The notes under the pieces are model-generated. The model ran no database searches, was not told where the DNA came from, and saw only the letters and a list, made by a program, of their open reading frames with translations. A program made the translations under genes and the position numbers. Below, piece by piece: positions 37,216 to 47,012 of a DNA stretch of 64,000 nt. The stretch is from positions 1,116,001-1,180,000 of the forward strand of contig NZ_CP039252.1 of the NCBI RefSeq assembly GCF_004795855.1, given 5' to 3'. Positions within the stretch are counted from its first letter, which is position 1. Each line of letters opens with the position of its first letter. This DNA is from Hydrogenophaga sp. PAMC20947. GTDB taxonomy: Bacteria; Pseudomonadota; Gammaproteobacteria; Burkholderiales; Burkholderiaceae_C.

Positions 37216-38685
37216 ATGTTCAAGGATGAGTCCCACGCCCAAGAGCCTTCCAATACGCACCCCGAGAAGCGGGTGCAACCACCCGGTGCGCGGTGTGGCC
37301 CCCCCACCATGAGCACGGGTGATCTGGCGCGTGATGAAGAGTTGCTGGACCGAACGAAGGCCGAGCGCACCGCGGACAACGTGGCAAGGCCGTTCCAGCG
37401 GTTCGCACAACGGCAAGCATCTGGAGCCACGGTGCTGCTGGGCTGCGCCATTTTGGCGCTCGCCTGGGCCAACTCGCCGTGGGCATGGGCTTACGAGCAG
37501 CTGCAGGGCATTCCACTCGCCATTTCACTCGGCGAACAGACGCTGCGGCTGGACCTTCGCCATTGGATCAACGACGGTCTGATGGCAATCTTCTTCTTCA
37601 GCGTCGGGCTTGAGATCAAGCGCGAGTTTCTGGTGGGTGAGCTGGCACAAAGGCGCAAGGCGATGCTGCCGATCGTGGCCGCCGTGGGCGGCATGGTGTT
37701 TCCGGCGTTGATCTACGCTGGCTTCAACTTCAACGGCGCCGGCGCCCATGGCTGGGGCATTCCGATGGCGACCGACATCGCCTTTGCGCTCGGCGCGCTG
37801 GCCGTCCTTGGCTCGCGCATCCCCGAAGCGCTGAAGGTTTTCCTGGTGGCCCTGGCCATCGTCGACGACATCGGTGCGCTGCTGGTCATTGCGATTTTCT
37901 ATACGCCGTCGATCGAGTGGCAGGGCGTCGCCGTGATCGCCATGATGCTGCTGGCGCTGTGGGAAGCCAACCGCATTGGAGCGCGTCGAGCATGGATCTA
38001 CCTGCTGCTTGGGCTGGGCTTGTGGGCCGGCTTTTACATGTCAGGCCTGCACGCGACGCTGGCCGGTGTGCTAACGGCGCTGTTCGTGCCTGCGCGCGTG
38101 AAGATCGCACCGGGCGCTCTGCCGCAGGTCATCCGCCGCGGCGCCGACGACATCCAGGCTCAGGCTCTTGACAACAAGCCCGACGCGATGGACCCCGATC
38201 GTGTCGCTATCATTGGTGCGATCGAGGGCAGCCTAGATGCCGGCACGACACCACTGCAGCGTCTCGAGCGTATGGTGCAGCCGTGGGTCGCCTACGGCAT
38301 CTTGCCGGTGTTTGGTTTGTTCAACGCAGGCGTCGCTATCGATGCCACGGTGTTGCGCACGCTGCCAACGGCCGTGCCGCTGGGCATCATGGTTGGGCTG
38401 GTGTTCGGTAAATCGGTCGGCATCGGCCTGGCCAGCTGGTTGGCCGTGAAGACGGGGCAGGCCGAACTGCCTGAAGGCGCAACCTGGCCGCAACTGATTG
38501 GCACCGCCTTCCTGGCTGGCATCGGCTTCACCATGGCGCTGTTCATCAGCGGCCTGGCGTTTGCCGGCACGCACTTCGAGCGCGAAGCCCAACTGGCCAT
38601 ACTGATCGGTTCGTTGATCGCCGCAGCGGTTGGCATTGCCATTCTTCTGACGTCGAAGGCGGCGAAAGCACCCGATTCGAGGTGA
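37216..38685 (+). CDS. nhaA: Na(+)/H(+) antiporter NhaA
   Basis: 489 residues from the ATG at 37216 (MFKDESHAQEPSN). NhaA core from about residue 75: WINDGLMAIFFFSVGLEIKREF, MATDIAFALGALAVLGSRIP containing the Asp pair region, and LAIVDDIGALLVIAIFY with the conserved DD. It expels Na+ in exchange for protons at alkaline pH. The ~70-residue polar N-terminus is longer than E. coli NhaA, and a later ATG at 37309 is another possible start. Confidence 0.92.
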   Translation: MFKDESHAQEPSNTHPEKRVQPPGARCGPPTMSTGDLARDEELLDRTKAERTADNVARPFQRFAQRQASGATVLLGCAILALAWANSPWAWAYEQLQGIPLAISLGEQTLRLDLRHWINDGLMAIFFFSVGLEIKREFLVGELAQRRKAMLPIVAAVGGMVFPALIYAGFNFNGAGAHGWGIPMATDIAFALGALAVLGSRIPEALKVFLVALAIVDDIGALLVIAIFYTPSIEWQGVAVIAMMLLALWEANRIGARRAWIYLLLGLGLWAGFYMSGLHATLAGVLTALFVPARVKIAPGALPQVIRRGADDIQAQALDNKPDAMDPDRVAIIGAIEGSLDAGTTPLQRLERMVQPWVAYGILPVFGLFNAGVAIDATVLRTLPTAVPLGIMVGLVFGKSVGIGLASWLAVKTGQAELPEGATWPQLIGTAFLAGIGFTMALFISGLAFAGTHFEREAQLAILIGSLIAAAVGIAILLTSKAAKAPDSR

Positions 38686-39231
38686 GTGGCTGACTGTCGA
38701 ACGGCGCCAAAGCCATTGCGATGCGCGACATCGATCTGCATGAAATGCGCTGGTTGATGAAACTGGCACTCGTTCAGCGGGCGGTGGCTTGATGGAAAGC
38801 AGATCAGATCGGGGAGTGTCGGTGCCCGACCCATCAGCGACATACGCTGCCGTGAATTCGACGCCCCGAAGCGGCCGGTCGCGTACCCGACATGGCCCTC
38901 GAATGTGTCCCCGCTGCAGTGGTCACACACAAGTAGGCGGTACACCGGGTGATTGAAGCGTAGCGCGCGGCTTGAGAACGTCCGAGGTCGCAACCTTGGG
39001 AGCCTCGCGTGCCAGCCATTGGCCGGCTGCACTAGGCGGTGTATTGCGTGTCCAACACACATCGATATAATCAAACATCGGTGCCCACCGTGCTTGCACA
39101 CGAGCAAAAACAGGCTCACCCCTCTTGACTTATATTTTCTTCTTGGTTCGACCTCTTTTCAGAGTGCGTCGTCGAGATTTAAACGTGTGCGCATGCTCGA
39201 CTTCACGTACTCGCTGAAGAAAGGTTTAATC
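38686..39231. other. Intergenic region holding a promoter for the interrupted gene
   Basis: About 545 bp. Nothing codes convincingly. It contains the promoter given separately at 39044-39071. Confidence 0.5.
39044..39071 (+). promoter_or_regulatory. Sigma-70-like promoter
   Basis: TTGCGT at 39044-39049 and TATAAT at 39066-39071 with a 16-bp spacer, 160 bp before the ATG at 39232. Confidence 0.6.
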
Positions 39232-40154
39232 ATGAATGTCAAAGCGTTTGCCCACCAGACTCACGCCCGGATAGCAGCAGCCTCTGGGCTGACTCTAAAG
39301 CGTACCCACATCTACGAACTCACCGCCGCGGCCTATGGAGACAAGTCCTACGCTGCACTGAAGGCGCGAGGGCTGCTGTGCCCCATGCCTTCAGATGCAT
39401 TGAAAGTCCGCTACGCTCAGCTCGATCCGTCAGCTGCTGAGCAGCGTGCCCAAATGCTGGGTTATTCCCCCGACGAGGCGTCACCTGTAGCTGCACTGAT
39501 TTGCGCGGAACTGCAGTCGGAAAAGCTTGGAGTAGTCCCCATCGATGACGTGCTCCATCATCTCTTGTTCGGGCAATTGGAAATCGAGGCGAAATCAACG
39601 CCAACCGACACCGACTCATGGGAGTGGGATGAAGAAGCCCGGCATGAAGACAGTAATTACGATTACCCCCTAGGGCTGAACCTCCACAGTCAATGGATCG
39701 TGGAGGGGCTGCAGGCAGCAGCCAACGGCAATGACGGTCGAGCCCATGTGGCCCTAGCTCTCCTACTCGACTCCGAGTCTGACGAAGAAGATGATGAGGA
39801 TGACTGGGAGCACGAGTCGGACAACCAATCAGGCCTCTACTGGTACGAGCTGGGCTTCCCCCAGTTTCCCGGACGGTTTGCTTAGCCCATTAAGCCTTGC
39901 TCAAAGTTGACTGGGCTGAGGAAGTCTAGCTTTGAGTGTTTACGCACCGGGTTGTAGAAGCGCTCGATGTAGTCGAACACGTCGGACCTGGCTTCTTCCC
40001 TTGTCCGGTAGACCTTGCGGCTGAGCCGTTCGGTCTTCATCGACGAGAAGAAGCTCTCCATCGCAGCGTTGTCCCAGCATTCACCTCGACGACTCATGCT
40101 GCAGGTGATGCCTTGTGCCTTGAGCAACCGCTGGAAGTCGTCGCTGGTGTACTG

Positions 40155-41605
40155 GGCGGATTCAACCGGTCGTCGCAACACCGGGTTGGTCAGCCGATTT
40201 TAGGTAGTCATTCAGCGCCTCTGCCGGAGTCTTCCAACCCAACGTCTTGCGTGGCCTGTTGTTCAAGGTCAGTGCCACGGCTTGAATCTCGTGCTCGCTC
40301 CAACGAGACAGGTCGGTGCCTTTTGGGAAGTATTGGCGCAGCAGCCCGTTTGTGTTCTCGTTCGTGCCGCGCTGCCATGGACTGCGAGGATCGGCGAAGA
40401 AGACTTTCACCCCGGACTCGATAGTGAACCGTGCATGGTCGGACAGCTCCTTGCCACGATCCCAAGTCAATGACTGGCATAGCTGGGTAGGCAGCTTCGT
40501 CACTGTTCTCTTGAGGGCGTTGGCCATGGTTATGGCTCCGTAGCCCGCCAGCGCAGGACCATTCTTTGTTCGAGGCGTTAGTCCATAGCCTTCCTCGCGC
40601 GGCAAGTGCACGAGCATGGTGAAACGGCTTGACCGTTCCACCAGTGTGCCAATGGCCGACCTGTCCAGGCCGATGATCAGGTCCCCCTCCCAGTGACCGG
40701 GGACAGCGCGATCTTCTATCTCAGCAGGGCGACTGGAGATCATCACCTCTTCACTCACATGTGCCCATGCCTTGGCTTGGGACCTGGCCCGTGGGGTGCG
40801 CAATGCACGCCCCGTACGCAGGTAGCTCACAAGCTCACGCTTGAGGGCACCTCTGCCTTGGATATAGAGCGCCTGATAGATGGCTTCGTGAGAGATGCGC
40901 ATGGACGGATCATCAGGGAAGTCGACCTGCAGGCGGTTAGTAATCTGCTCTGGCGACCAGCCATTGACCCATTTTCGGTCACCACGATGAGGCTTGTTGC
41001 GGCCGATGAAAGGAGCTTGTCGAGGTCCAGCCACCTCCCGCCCTTGGGCATCGAGGATCTTGCCCTCCAGGCGGTCTTGGACATAGTCGCGCAAACGCTG
41101 GTTCGTCACAAGCTTGGCAGGCTTGGGCCTTCTGGCGACCAGATCGGACTTCCACTGCGCGACTGACGCCCGGTACTCGACCTTGCCACTGCGGGTCGCA
41201 GCGTTGCGCGTCAACTCCCGCGAAACAGTTGAAGGGCTTCGACCAATACGACGAGCTATCTCCCGCACACTGACATCTTGAGCTCGCAGAAGTCCAATCT
41301 CCTCTCGCTCCGCGAACGACAGATACCTTCCAGATACAGGTTTCGACATGAACAATGGCATGCCTCCACGATGCCGGAACCAGCGCGAGCCCACCGCCTG
41401 CGATACGCCTACCGCCTCGGCTGCCCGCTCACTGGTGATCCCGGTTGCAATCTGTACCCAGAACTGGCGCTCGACTTCTCGCCGAAGCGAAGGAGCCCCC
41501 GGAGAGCGCATCGCGTCTCTCCCTGTCAATTGCTTCATCCATCCTGCGGGTCGCCCCATAAACACCTCCTGGTTGAAGGTGTTGCGACGACCAGTTGAAT
41601 CCGCC
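40155..41605. mobile_element. IS30-family element nested in the IS3 transposase
   Basis: 28-bp terminal inverted repeats (GGCGGATTCAACCGGTCGTC... at 40155-40182 and its reverse complement at 41578-41605) differ at one position. A CTG flanks both sides (40152-40154 and 41606-41608) as the target duplication. 1451 bp. Confidence 0.95.
40162..41559 (-). CDS. IS30-family transposase
   Basis: 465 residues from the ATG at 41559, preceded by AGGAGG five bases upstream. N-terminal HTH motifs (LSFAEREEIGLLRAQDVSVR, SVREIARRIGRSPSTVSREL) and the DDE catalytic core GHWEGDLIIGLD, LTWDRGKELSDHA, NENTNGLLRQYFPKG. The stop lies inside the left terminal repeat. The N-terminus is longer than the ~380-residue IS30 standard, with an extra basic stretch and a second HTH-like segment. 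Confidence 0.95.
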   Translation of the reverse strand: MGRPAGWMKQLTGRDAMRSPGAPSLRREVERQFWVQIATGITSERAAEAVGVSQAVGSRWFRHRGGMPLFMSKPVSGRYLSFAEREEIGLLRAQDVSVREIARRIGRSPSTVSRELTRNAATRSGKVEYRASVAQWKSDLVARRPKPAKLVTNQRLRDYVQDRLEGKILDAQGREVAGPRQAPFIGRNKPHRGDRKWVNGWSPEQITNRLQVDFPDDPSMRISHEAIYQALYIQGRGALKRELVSYLRTGRALRTPRARSQAKAWAHVSEEVMISSRPAEIEDRAVPGHWEGDLIIGLDRSAIGTLVERSSRFTMLVHLPREEGYGLTPRTKNGPALAGYGAITMANALKRTVTKLPTQLCQSLTWDRGKELSDHARFTIESGVKVFFADPRSPWQRGTNENTNGLLRQYFPKGTDLSRWSEHEIQAVALTLNNRPRKTLGWKTPAEALNDYLKSADQPGVATTG

Positions 41606-42195
41606 CTGGCTGCCCTGGTCCGAGTGATGCATCAGCGAGCTGGGTTTGCCGCGCCGCCAAAGGGCCATCAACAAAGCGTCGCTCACCATCTTGGCCTGCA
41701 TGGTGTCGCTCATCGACCACCCCACGATGCGGCGTGAGTACAGGTCCATCACCGCTGCCGCATACAGCCAGCCCTCAGCCGTCCAGATGTAGGTGAAGTC
41801 AGCCACCCACTTTTGGTTCGGACCACTGGCCTCGAAGTCGCGCTGCAGATGGTTGGGCGCGATATGGTTCTCAAGCCTGCTGCCCGTATCACCAGGTAGC
41901 CTGCGTCGCTTGTGGCGGGCTTGCAGCTTGGCCAGGTGCATCAGCCGGATGACCCGATTCATCCCACAGGTCTCCCCCAGCGCTCGAAGGTCGTGCCAGA
42001 CGCGTGGACTGCCGTAGGTTCGGTCGCTGAGTTCGAAGCTCTCTCGGATGAGGCGGGTGAGCCTGGCGTCGTCTTGGCTGCGCTGGCTCGGCGCTCTGTC
42101 CATCCATTCGTAGAAGCCGCTGTGGGAGACCGCCAGAACCCGACACATGGTGCGGGTGGGCCAGACACTACGATGCCGCGCGATGAAGCCGTACT

Positions 42196-42492
42196 TCACT
42201 GCGGGTCCTTTGCAAAGTAGCCGAGCGCTTTTTTTAGGATGTCGCGCTCCGTGGTCACGCGGCGTAGTTCGCGTTGCAGCCGCTCCACCTCAGTGGCGGC
42301 CTCACTGCGAAGCGGCCGGTTCGGCCTAAGGTCCAACACTCCGCCACGTTCCTGGGTGACCCACCGCCTGAGCACGCTGGTCTGGATACCCAAGTCCCGC
42401 GCAATGTTCGTGACCGTGGCTCCTGGCTGCTTGCACAGCTTCACTGCCTCACGTTTGAACTCGTCCGTGAAGCTCCTTCGGGTTCTTGTCAT
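42196..42492 (-). CDS. IS3-family transposase OrfA
   Basis: 98 residues: N-terminal helix-turn-helix (RRSFTDEFKREAVKLCKQPG and VTNIARDLGIQTSVLRRWV) plus a leucine-zipper-like segment VERLQRELRRVTTERDILKK. The end overlaps the OrfB start, so the full transposase is probably made by -1 frameshifting as in other IS3 elements. Confidence 0.95.
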   Translation of the reverse strand: MTRTRRSFTDEFKREAVKLCKQPGATVTNIARDLGIQTSVLRRWVTQERGGVLDLRPNRPLRSEAATEVERLQRELRRVTTERDILKKALGYFAKDPQ

Positions 42493-43236
42493 ACCTATCT
42501 CCTGAACACATCATGTCATTGGATGTGTCCGGGAAACTGGGGGAAGCCCAAGCGTCAGCAACAAGGAGAAGTACTGACCGGCGTAGAAAAGGAGTGGGCG
42601 GACGGGTTTGCCGCTCGTTTGCAGATTGGGAGCAAGTCGAAAGCAGGGCGAGGCTCGCGTGCGAACACCGTCAAGTCGCTCTTGCAAAGAGGTGCGGAAC
42701 TGGGGCAACACGATGCACTCCTTCTCCTGGCAGACCGATATGGAGATGATCGGTTTTTTGATCTGAAGGAGCCCAATGTGCACGCTGATCCACTGTGGAT
42801 AGCCGATCTGGCAGACCGCGTCGGGCGCTACGAATGGACTCTCGCATGGACGGTATTGGCTGCAGAGCAAGGAAGTATCCCTGCCATGAAGCACCTCTTG
42901 CAAAGCGAACATCGGAATGATCCCCTGAAGGCGTGGACCTGGTTCAGCCTTGCGAAGCTCCTTGGGACAGACCTGACCCGGGACAACTATCAGGCTATTC
43001 ACGAGGATGGCAGCGACTATGACGACGACGTTGGCGGACCGATGTTTGCAGACGGCGAAGATGGTGTGCTGCTACTCGCAGTTGACGAGCACACGAAAGC
43101 AAGTGCCAATACAGCGGCACAGGCTTTTTTTCAGGCGTTGCAACTTGCGCGCAACCCGTCCGCAAGCCGGTAAGTTCGAGGTAGCGGAGCACGAAGGTTT
43201 GTGCCCTTCTGCTCCCTGAACTGCCCGGGTTTTGAA

Positions 43237-43344
43237 GAAGTGGACTCTGTTGTGGTCTGTGACAGCATGGAATCTACGGGACCGGCGCACCAATCGATAC
43301 GAGCGGCAGGCAAGCTGTCGAAAGAGTTGTCGGCGTCAGACGGC
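43237..43344. repeat. 108-bp diverged direct repeat, copy 1
   Basis: About 89% identical to 49713-49820 in the same orientation (about a dozen substitutions, no gaps). Both copies are open in more than one frame. Function unknown; copy 2 lies inside the IS1111-type element at the far end of the integron. Confidence 0.8.
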
Positions 43345-43531
43345 ATGTGATCTGCTCAATAAAGCCTAGCGTTGATCGGCCGCTTTTCCCATGGTCCGCT
43401 GACTGGTTGTGGTCGATCTCCGACGCTCACGTTGCGGTCACTGGCGGCGGGGCATGACCAAATTCTGGTCCGCTGCTCGGGCACCAGAGCAATGGCCGGG
43501 GTGCCCTGCGGTGGCAATGCCCGTAGTCGCG

Positions 43532-43925
43532 TCAACCGAACCGCTCGCAAAGCGCTTCTATCGCCGCCGTGAAGCCAGCCTCGACGGCGGCCAGATCGTC
43601 AGCTTCCGGCACACCGTCTCGCGCCCCTCTGACGATCATGCCCGCGTGGCGCTGGAGGTGGGCCGCATCCTGCGCAGATTGCACATGGCCAGCGATCTGG
43701 GTGATGGCATCGAGCATGTGGATCGCCACGGCTGGGTTCGAACGAGTCTTTGCCGGATTTGGTTGAAGGCCAAGTTCAGGATCCCCGCAAACGAAGATCC
43801 CGGCGCCACCAGCCGCAGCCGACCGTGAGGGTCGAATCGGAGGGGTAAGGGCATGTCGCGCCGGGGCAGGCGGCACAGGGCCGCTCCCAGTCGATCCACG
43901 CAGGCGATCGCCGTGAACAGGCTGT
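43532..43925 (-). pseudogene. C-terminal remnant of a DUF2254 membrane protein
   Basis: The segment FTAIACVDRLGAALCRLPRR and GRLRLVAPGSSFAGILNLAF match the C-terminus of DUF2254 proteins in one frame, then after a frameshift near 43740 the match goes on as MLDAITQIAGHVQSAQDAAH to the stop. The 5' part (the membrane domain) is missing. A decayed fragment. Confidence 0.75.
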
Positions 43926-44208
43926 GAGCCTAGCCACGGACCTCATAGGCAGGCAATCAACGTCAAATTCCTGAGCGCAGGTCAAAGCAGCCCCGCATAT
44001 CTGAGTCTGGAGCCGAATGGTCCGAATTGTGTTCGGCAGCGAACAGAACACCGGCGCGCAAGCTCGTACGCTGAGGGCTTCACCGTTGAGTTGAGTTTCC
44101 GCGTCGTCCACGTTCCTCCTTTCTGGGGCGAACAATCGTCCCGGTTGCCAAGTCACTGATAGAGTCAATGCTCCGGCTGAGCGGCGCTTTTTCTTTCTGG
44201 AGAACACC

Positions 44209-44365
44209 ATGAGTTTGGGCACACTTGTTTTGGTCGGTTTTGATCCTGTTGCTGGTCGGCGGCATCCCGACCTGGGGCCACAGCCGGAGCAGGGGTTATG
44301 CGCCCAGTGGCGCGATTGGGTTGCTGGTTGTCATCGTGATCGTGCTGCTGAAGGGGCGTCTGTGA
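44209..44365 (+). pseudogene. DUF3309 small membrane protein, frameshifted
   Basis: MSLGTLVLV reads in frame, then one extra base in GTCGGTTTTG (around 44235-44244) moves the rest (LILLLVGGIPTWGHSRSRGY... ending LLKGRL) into another frame; the two together give the ~52-residue DUF3309 pattern. GGAG precedes the ATG. Either a true one-base insertion or a sequencing error. Confidence 0.75.
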
Positions 44366-44402
44366 ACTGGCTGAACTCTCCAGCAAGCCCGACTGCTTGG
44401 TG

Positions 44403-45785
44403 ATGCGCAGCAGATGGGCGGCCTTGTTGCTCGGCGTGGTGGCGGGCTGCAGCAGCCTTCCGACCATCGTTCCTGACCTGGCGCGAAGCAATGGCCCGGC
44501 GGTGTTACTCGAAGGCGCCCGCGGTCCCCTGTCGATGGCACAGAGCAAGGCCATCCTCGACGGACTGGCCATCCGCAGCCCAAACACCGACATCTTCGAT
44601 CGCCATCTCGCCCTCGAGGAAGGCATCGCCGACAGCCCGCTGACCACCGGCAACCAGGTTTTGCTGCTGCAAGACGGCCCGGCGACCTACCAGGCCATGC
44701 TCGCGGCTATCGTGGCTGCCGAGGATCACATCAACATGGAGGTCTACATCCTCGACGACGACGAGGTCGGTCAGCGCTTCGCCCAGGCCCTGATGGCCAA
44801 GCAGGCCCAGGGCGTGCAGGTCAACCTGCTGCGAGACAGCATCGGCACGTTTGGCACACCGGCGGCCTTCTTCGAGCAACTGGTCGCAAGCGGTATTCAA
44901 GTTCACGAGTTCAACCCGGTCAACCCGCTCGCAGCACGCGATGCCTGGCAGCTGAATCAACGCAACCACCGCAAACTTTTGATCGTTGACGGGCACACCG
45001 CGTTCATGGGCGGTATCAACATCAGCAGCGTCTACTCGGGCGGCTCTTTCCGGAGCGGTTCGCGCGGCGCACCCAAGAACGCAGGCGACGACGGCACGGC
45101 GTGGCGCGACACCGACCTGAAGTTGCAGGGTCCGGTGGTGGCCGATTTCCAGAAGATTTTCCTCGATGACTGGGCCAAGCAGAAGGGGCCCCCGCTGGCG
45201 CCGAGGAACTACTTTCCGCCAGCGCAAACCGCAGGCAAACTGGTCGTGCGCGCGATCGGCAGCTCACCCGAGGAGCCCTTCAGCCAGATTTACGCCACGT
45301 TGTTGTCTGCGATTGGCAGCGCCGAGACCAGTGTGCGCATCACCAACGCCTACTTCGTGCCCGACCCTCAGTTGCTGGATACGCTCGAGGCGGCAGCGCA
45401 GCGCGGCGTCGACGTGACCTTGATTCTGCCCAGTCAGACCGATTCGTGGCTGGTCTTCCACGCCGGGCGTCGCCACTACGATCGGCTGTTGCTTGCGGGG
45501 GTGAGAATCTACGAGCGCCGCGGGGTCATCCTGCATTCCAAGGTAGCGTTGATTGATGGCGTTTGGGCCACCGTCGGATCGACCAACCTCGACTGGCGCA
45601 GCTTCCTGCACAACCACGAGTTGAATGCCGTGGTGCTCGGGGCCGACTTCGGTCACCAGGTGCAGGCGTTGTTCGACAAGGATCTGGCGGCTTCGGACGA
45701 CATCGCGCTCGAGCAATGGCGCCGCCGTGGTCTCGGCGTGCGCGTGAAGGAGTTGTTCGCACGCGTCTGGGAATATTGGCTTTGA
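44403..45785 (+). CDS. Cardiolipin synthase, phospholipase D family, predicted lipoprotein
   Basis: 460 residues from the ATG at 44403 (a TTG at 44397 would add two). The start MRSRWAALLLGVVAGCSSLP has a lipobox VAGC. Two PLD modules: NHRKLLIVDGHTAFMGGIN at about 182-200 and HSKVALIDGVWATVGSTNLD at about 380-399, the paired HxK...D...G signatures. It makes cardiolipin by joining phosphatidylglycerol or similar lipids. The lipoprotein signal suggests a periplasm-facing anchor. Confidence 0.93.
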   Translation: MRSRWAALLLGVVAGCSSLPTIVPDLARSNGPAVLLEGARGPLSMAQSKAILDGLAIRSPNTDIFDRHLALEEGIADSPLTTGNQVLLLQDGPATYQAMLAAIVAAEDHINMEVYILDDDEVGQRFAQALMAKQAQGVQVNLLRDSIGTFGTPAAFFEQLVASGIQVHEFNPVNPLAARDAWQLNQRNHRKLLIVDGHTAFMGGINISSVYSGGSFRSGSRGAPKNAGDDGTAWRDTDLKLQGPVVADFQKIFLDDWAKQKGPPLAPRNYFPPAQTAGKLVVRAIGSSPEEPFSQIYATLLSAIGSAETSVRITNAYFVPDPQLLDTLEAAAQRGVDVTLILPSQTDSWLVFHAGRRHYDRLLLAGVRIYERRGVILHSKVALIDGVWATVGSTNLDWRSFLHNHELNAVVLGADFGHQVQALFDKDLAASDDIALEQWRRRGLGVRVKELFARVWEYWL

Positions 45786-46099
45786 GCGTTGCGCAGCGGC
45801 AGGTTCACCGTCTGCGGATCGACACAGGTTCTTGCAGGGCTGGAGCTACCGATGCGTTGAGAAGCGGCGGAGCCGAGAACTGAGTGACTGGAATACATAT
45901 CCAGCCCTCCACCAGCGACAGTTTTTTGGAGGTTCAATTCCTGGACCTTGCCTGCCCTGTCGGCGGTCGTGTGGACTTCGAGCAACTTCGAACCGGAAGT
46001 TGAAAACTGTTTAGAGATGCGGGTGAAGTCCACTGGTCAGAGTTTCTACAATCGAGCAGCGCGGTTTGCGCTTTACATCACTTGAAAGAATCTCTAGCC

Positions 46100-46534
46100 A
46101 TGGCGACTGCAAAGAAACCCACTGCCGCGAAAAAGGCAACAACCGCTCCGAAGAAGCCCGTAGCAGCCCCCCAAAAGGCCGCTCCTGCGAAAAAAACGGC
46201 CACAGCTCTCGCACCACTCAAGCCGATCAAAACGGCCTTCAACAAGACCACGTTGCAAACTCACCTCGCAGACGTGGCCGGCGTCGAGCTCAAGGCCGTC
46301 AAAGCCGTGATGTCGGCGCTGGAAGCCACGATGGTTGCCTCCCTGAGCAAGAAAGGCCTGGGCGAGTTCACTCTGCCTGGGCTGCTCAAAATCACCGCAC
46401 AGGCCGTGCCAGCGAAGAAGAAGCGTCGCGGTATCGACCCGTTCACCAAGGTCGAGCGAGAGTTCGCTGCCAAGCCGGCCACGGTGCGAGTGAAAGTCCG
46501 CTCATTGAAGAAGATCAAGGACGCCGCGCTGTAA
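46100..46534 (+). CDS. HU-like DNA-binding protein with Lys/Ala N-terminal tail
   Basis: 144 residues from the ATG at 46100. The first 45 residues are Lys/Ala/Pro-rich (MATAKKPTAAKKATTAPKK), like histone H1 tails and Bordetella/Burkholderiales H1-like proteins. The C-terminal 95 residues resemble an HU fold: NKTTLQTHLADVAGVELKAVKAVM, the beta arm GEFTLPGLLKITAQ and KVRSLKKIKDAAL. A nucleoid protein in all likelihood. Confidence 0.85.
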   Translation: MATAKKPTAAKKATTAPKKPVAAPQKAAPAKKTATALAPLKPIKTAFNKTTLQTHLADVAGVELKAVKAVMSALEATMVASLSKKGLGEFTLPGLLKITAQAVPAKKKRRGIDPFTKVEREFAAKPATVRVKVRSLKKIKDAAL

Positions 46535-47012
46535 TGCAATTGTCCTGGGCGCTTGGGCTTGAAGTCTGGCGCCCATTCGATCGGGGCCCGTGGCACGTTG
46601 GCCGGCGACGCCAAGGGAAAGTCACGGGCGCACCTGCGAAATCACGGTACCGGACACAAACGAGTTTCCGCCAAGATGACGTGAACGACGGGTGAAGGTA
46701 TTCGCGAACGCTCAGGCCTCAAGGTTGAATGTCTGAGGCCAGCCTTGAAGCGTTTTTCAAATTTCGGTTTTGCAGCGATTGCCGCCGGTCGCGGTCGGGA
46801 ACTGAGTTCACGGTGCCTGACACGAAGCCGTCATCGGCTTGCCCGGCAGCGCAGCGGCATCAATGACTGGGTATCAAGGGGGCTGCATTCATCCAGCGAG
46901 GCAGGCCGCAGGTTGCCCCGCCAACTCGCGGTCAAATGTCAACTGCTCGAAGGGCTGAACTCACACTGTCGACCCACTGCAGTCCTTCGCCCTCGATCCA
47001 CAAAGCAGTCCC
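46535..47012. other. Region between HU-like gene and integron integrase
   Basis: About 480 bp with an inverted repeat GGCCTCA/TGAGGCC at 46715-46740 and no supportable gene. It is the 3' side of intI. Confidence 0.5.

Larger units (their letters stand above)
39882..42199 (-). pseudogene. IS3-family transposase OrfB, cut by the IS30 element
   Basis: The N-terminal part starts at 42199 (MKYGFIARHRSVWPTRTM), with the DDE catalytic segments WVADFTYI and MHHSDQGSQ, then stops matching at 41609. The rest (YTSDDFQRLLKAQGITCSMS; NAAMESFFSSMKTERL) resumes at 40151 and ends at 39882. Between lie 1451 bp of the IS30 element and a 3-bp duplication CTG; removing both restores SDQGSQYTSDDF in frame. Inactive in this copy. 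Confidence 0.92.
39851..42550. mobile_element. IS3-family element, interrupted by an IS30-family element
   Basis: Ends TGGGCTTCCCCCAGTTTCCC at 39851 and its exact reverse complement ending at 42550 form a 24-bp perfect terminal inverted repeat with TG...CA termini; 3-bp target duplication AGC. Length 2700 bp including the inner element, about 1246 bp without it, normal for the IS3 family. It encodes OrfA and a split OrfB on the minus strand. Confidence 0.95.
39232..43173 (+). pseudogene. Sel1/TPR-like hypothetical gene split by nested insertion sequences
   Basis: The 5' part (39232-39850, start MNVKAFAHQTHARIAAASGL) and the 3' part (42554-43173, QQGEVLTGVEKEWADGF...) are separated by an IS3-family element with a 3-bp duplication AGC at 39848-39850 and 42551-42553. 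Joined after removal of the element and one AGC copy the two give 619 + 620 bases, 413 codons including stop in one frame, 412 residues. The N-terminal motif (KRTHIYELTAAAYGDKSYAA) looks like the helical ends of glyoxalase-related or Sel1-type cytosolic proteins, and the rest is acidic with helical repeats (VLAAEQGSIPAMKHLLQS). Function unknown. The coding parts are otherwise intact, so the insertion is recent. Confidence 0.85.
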
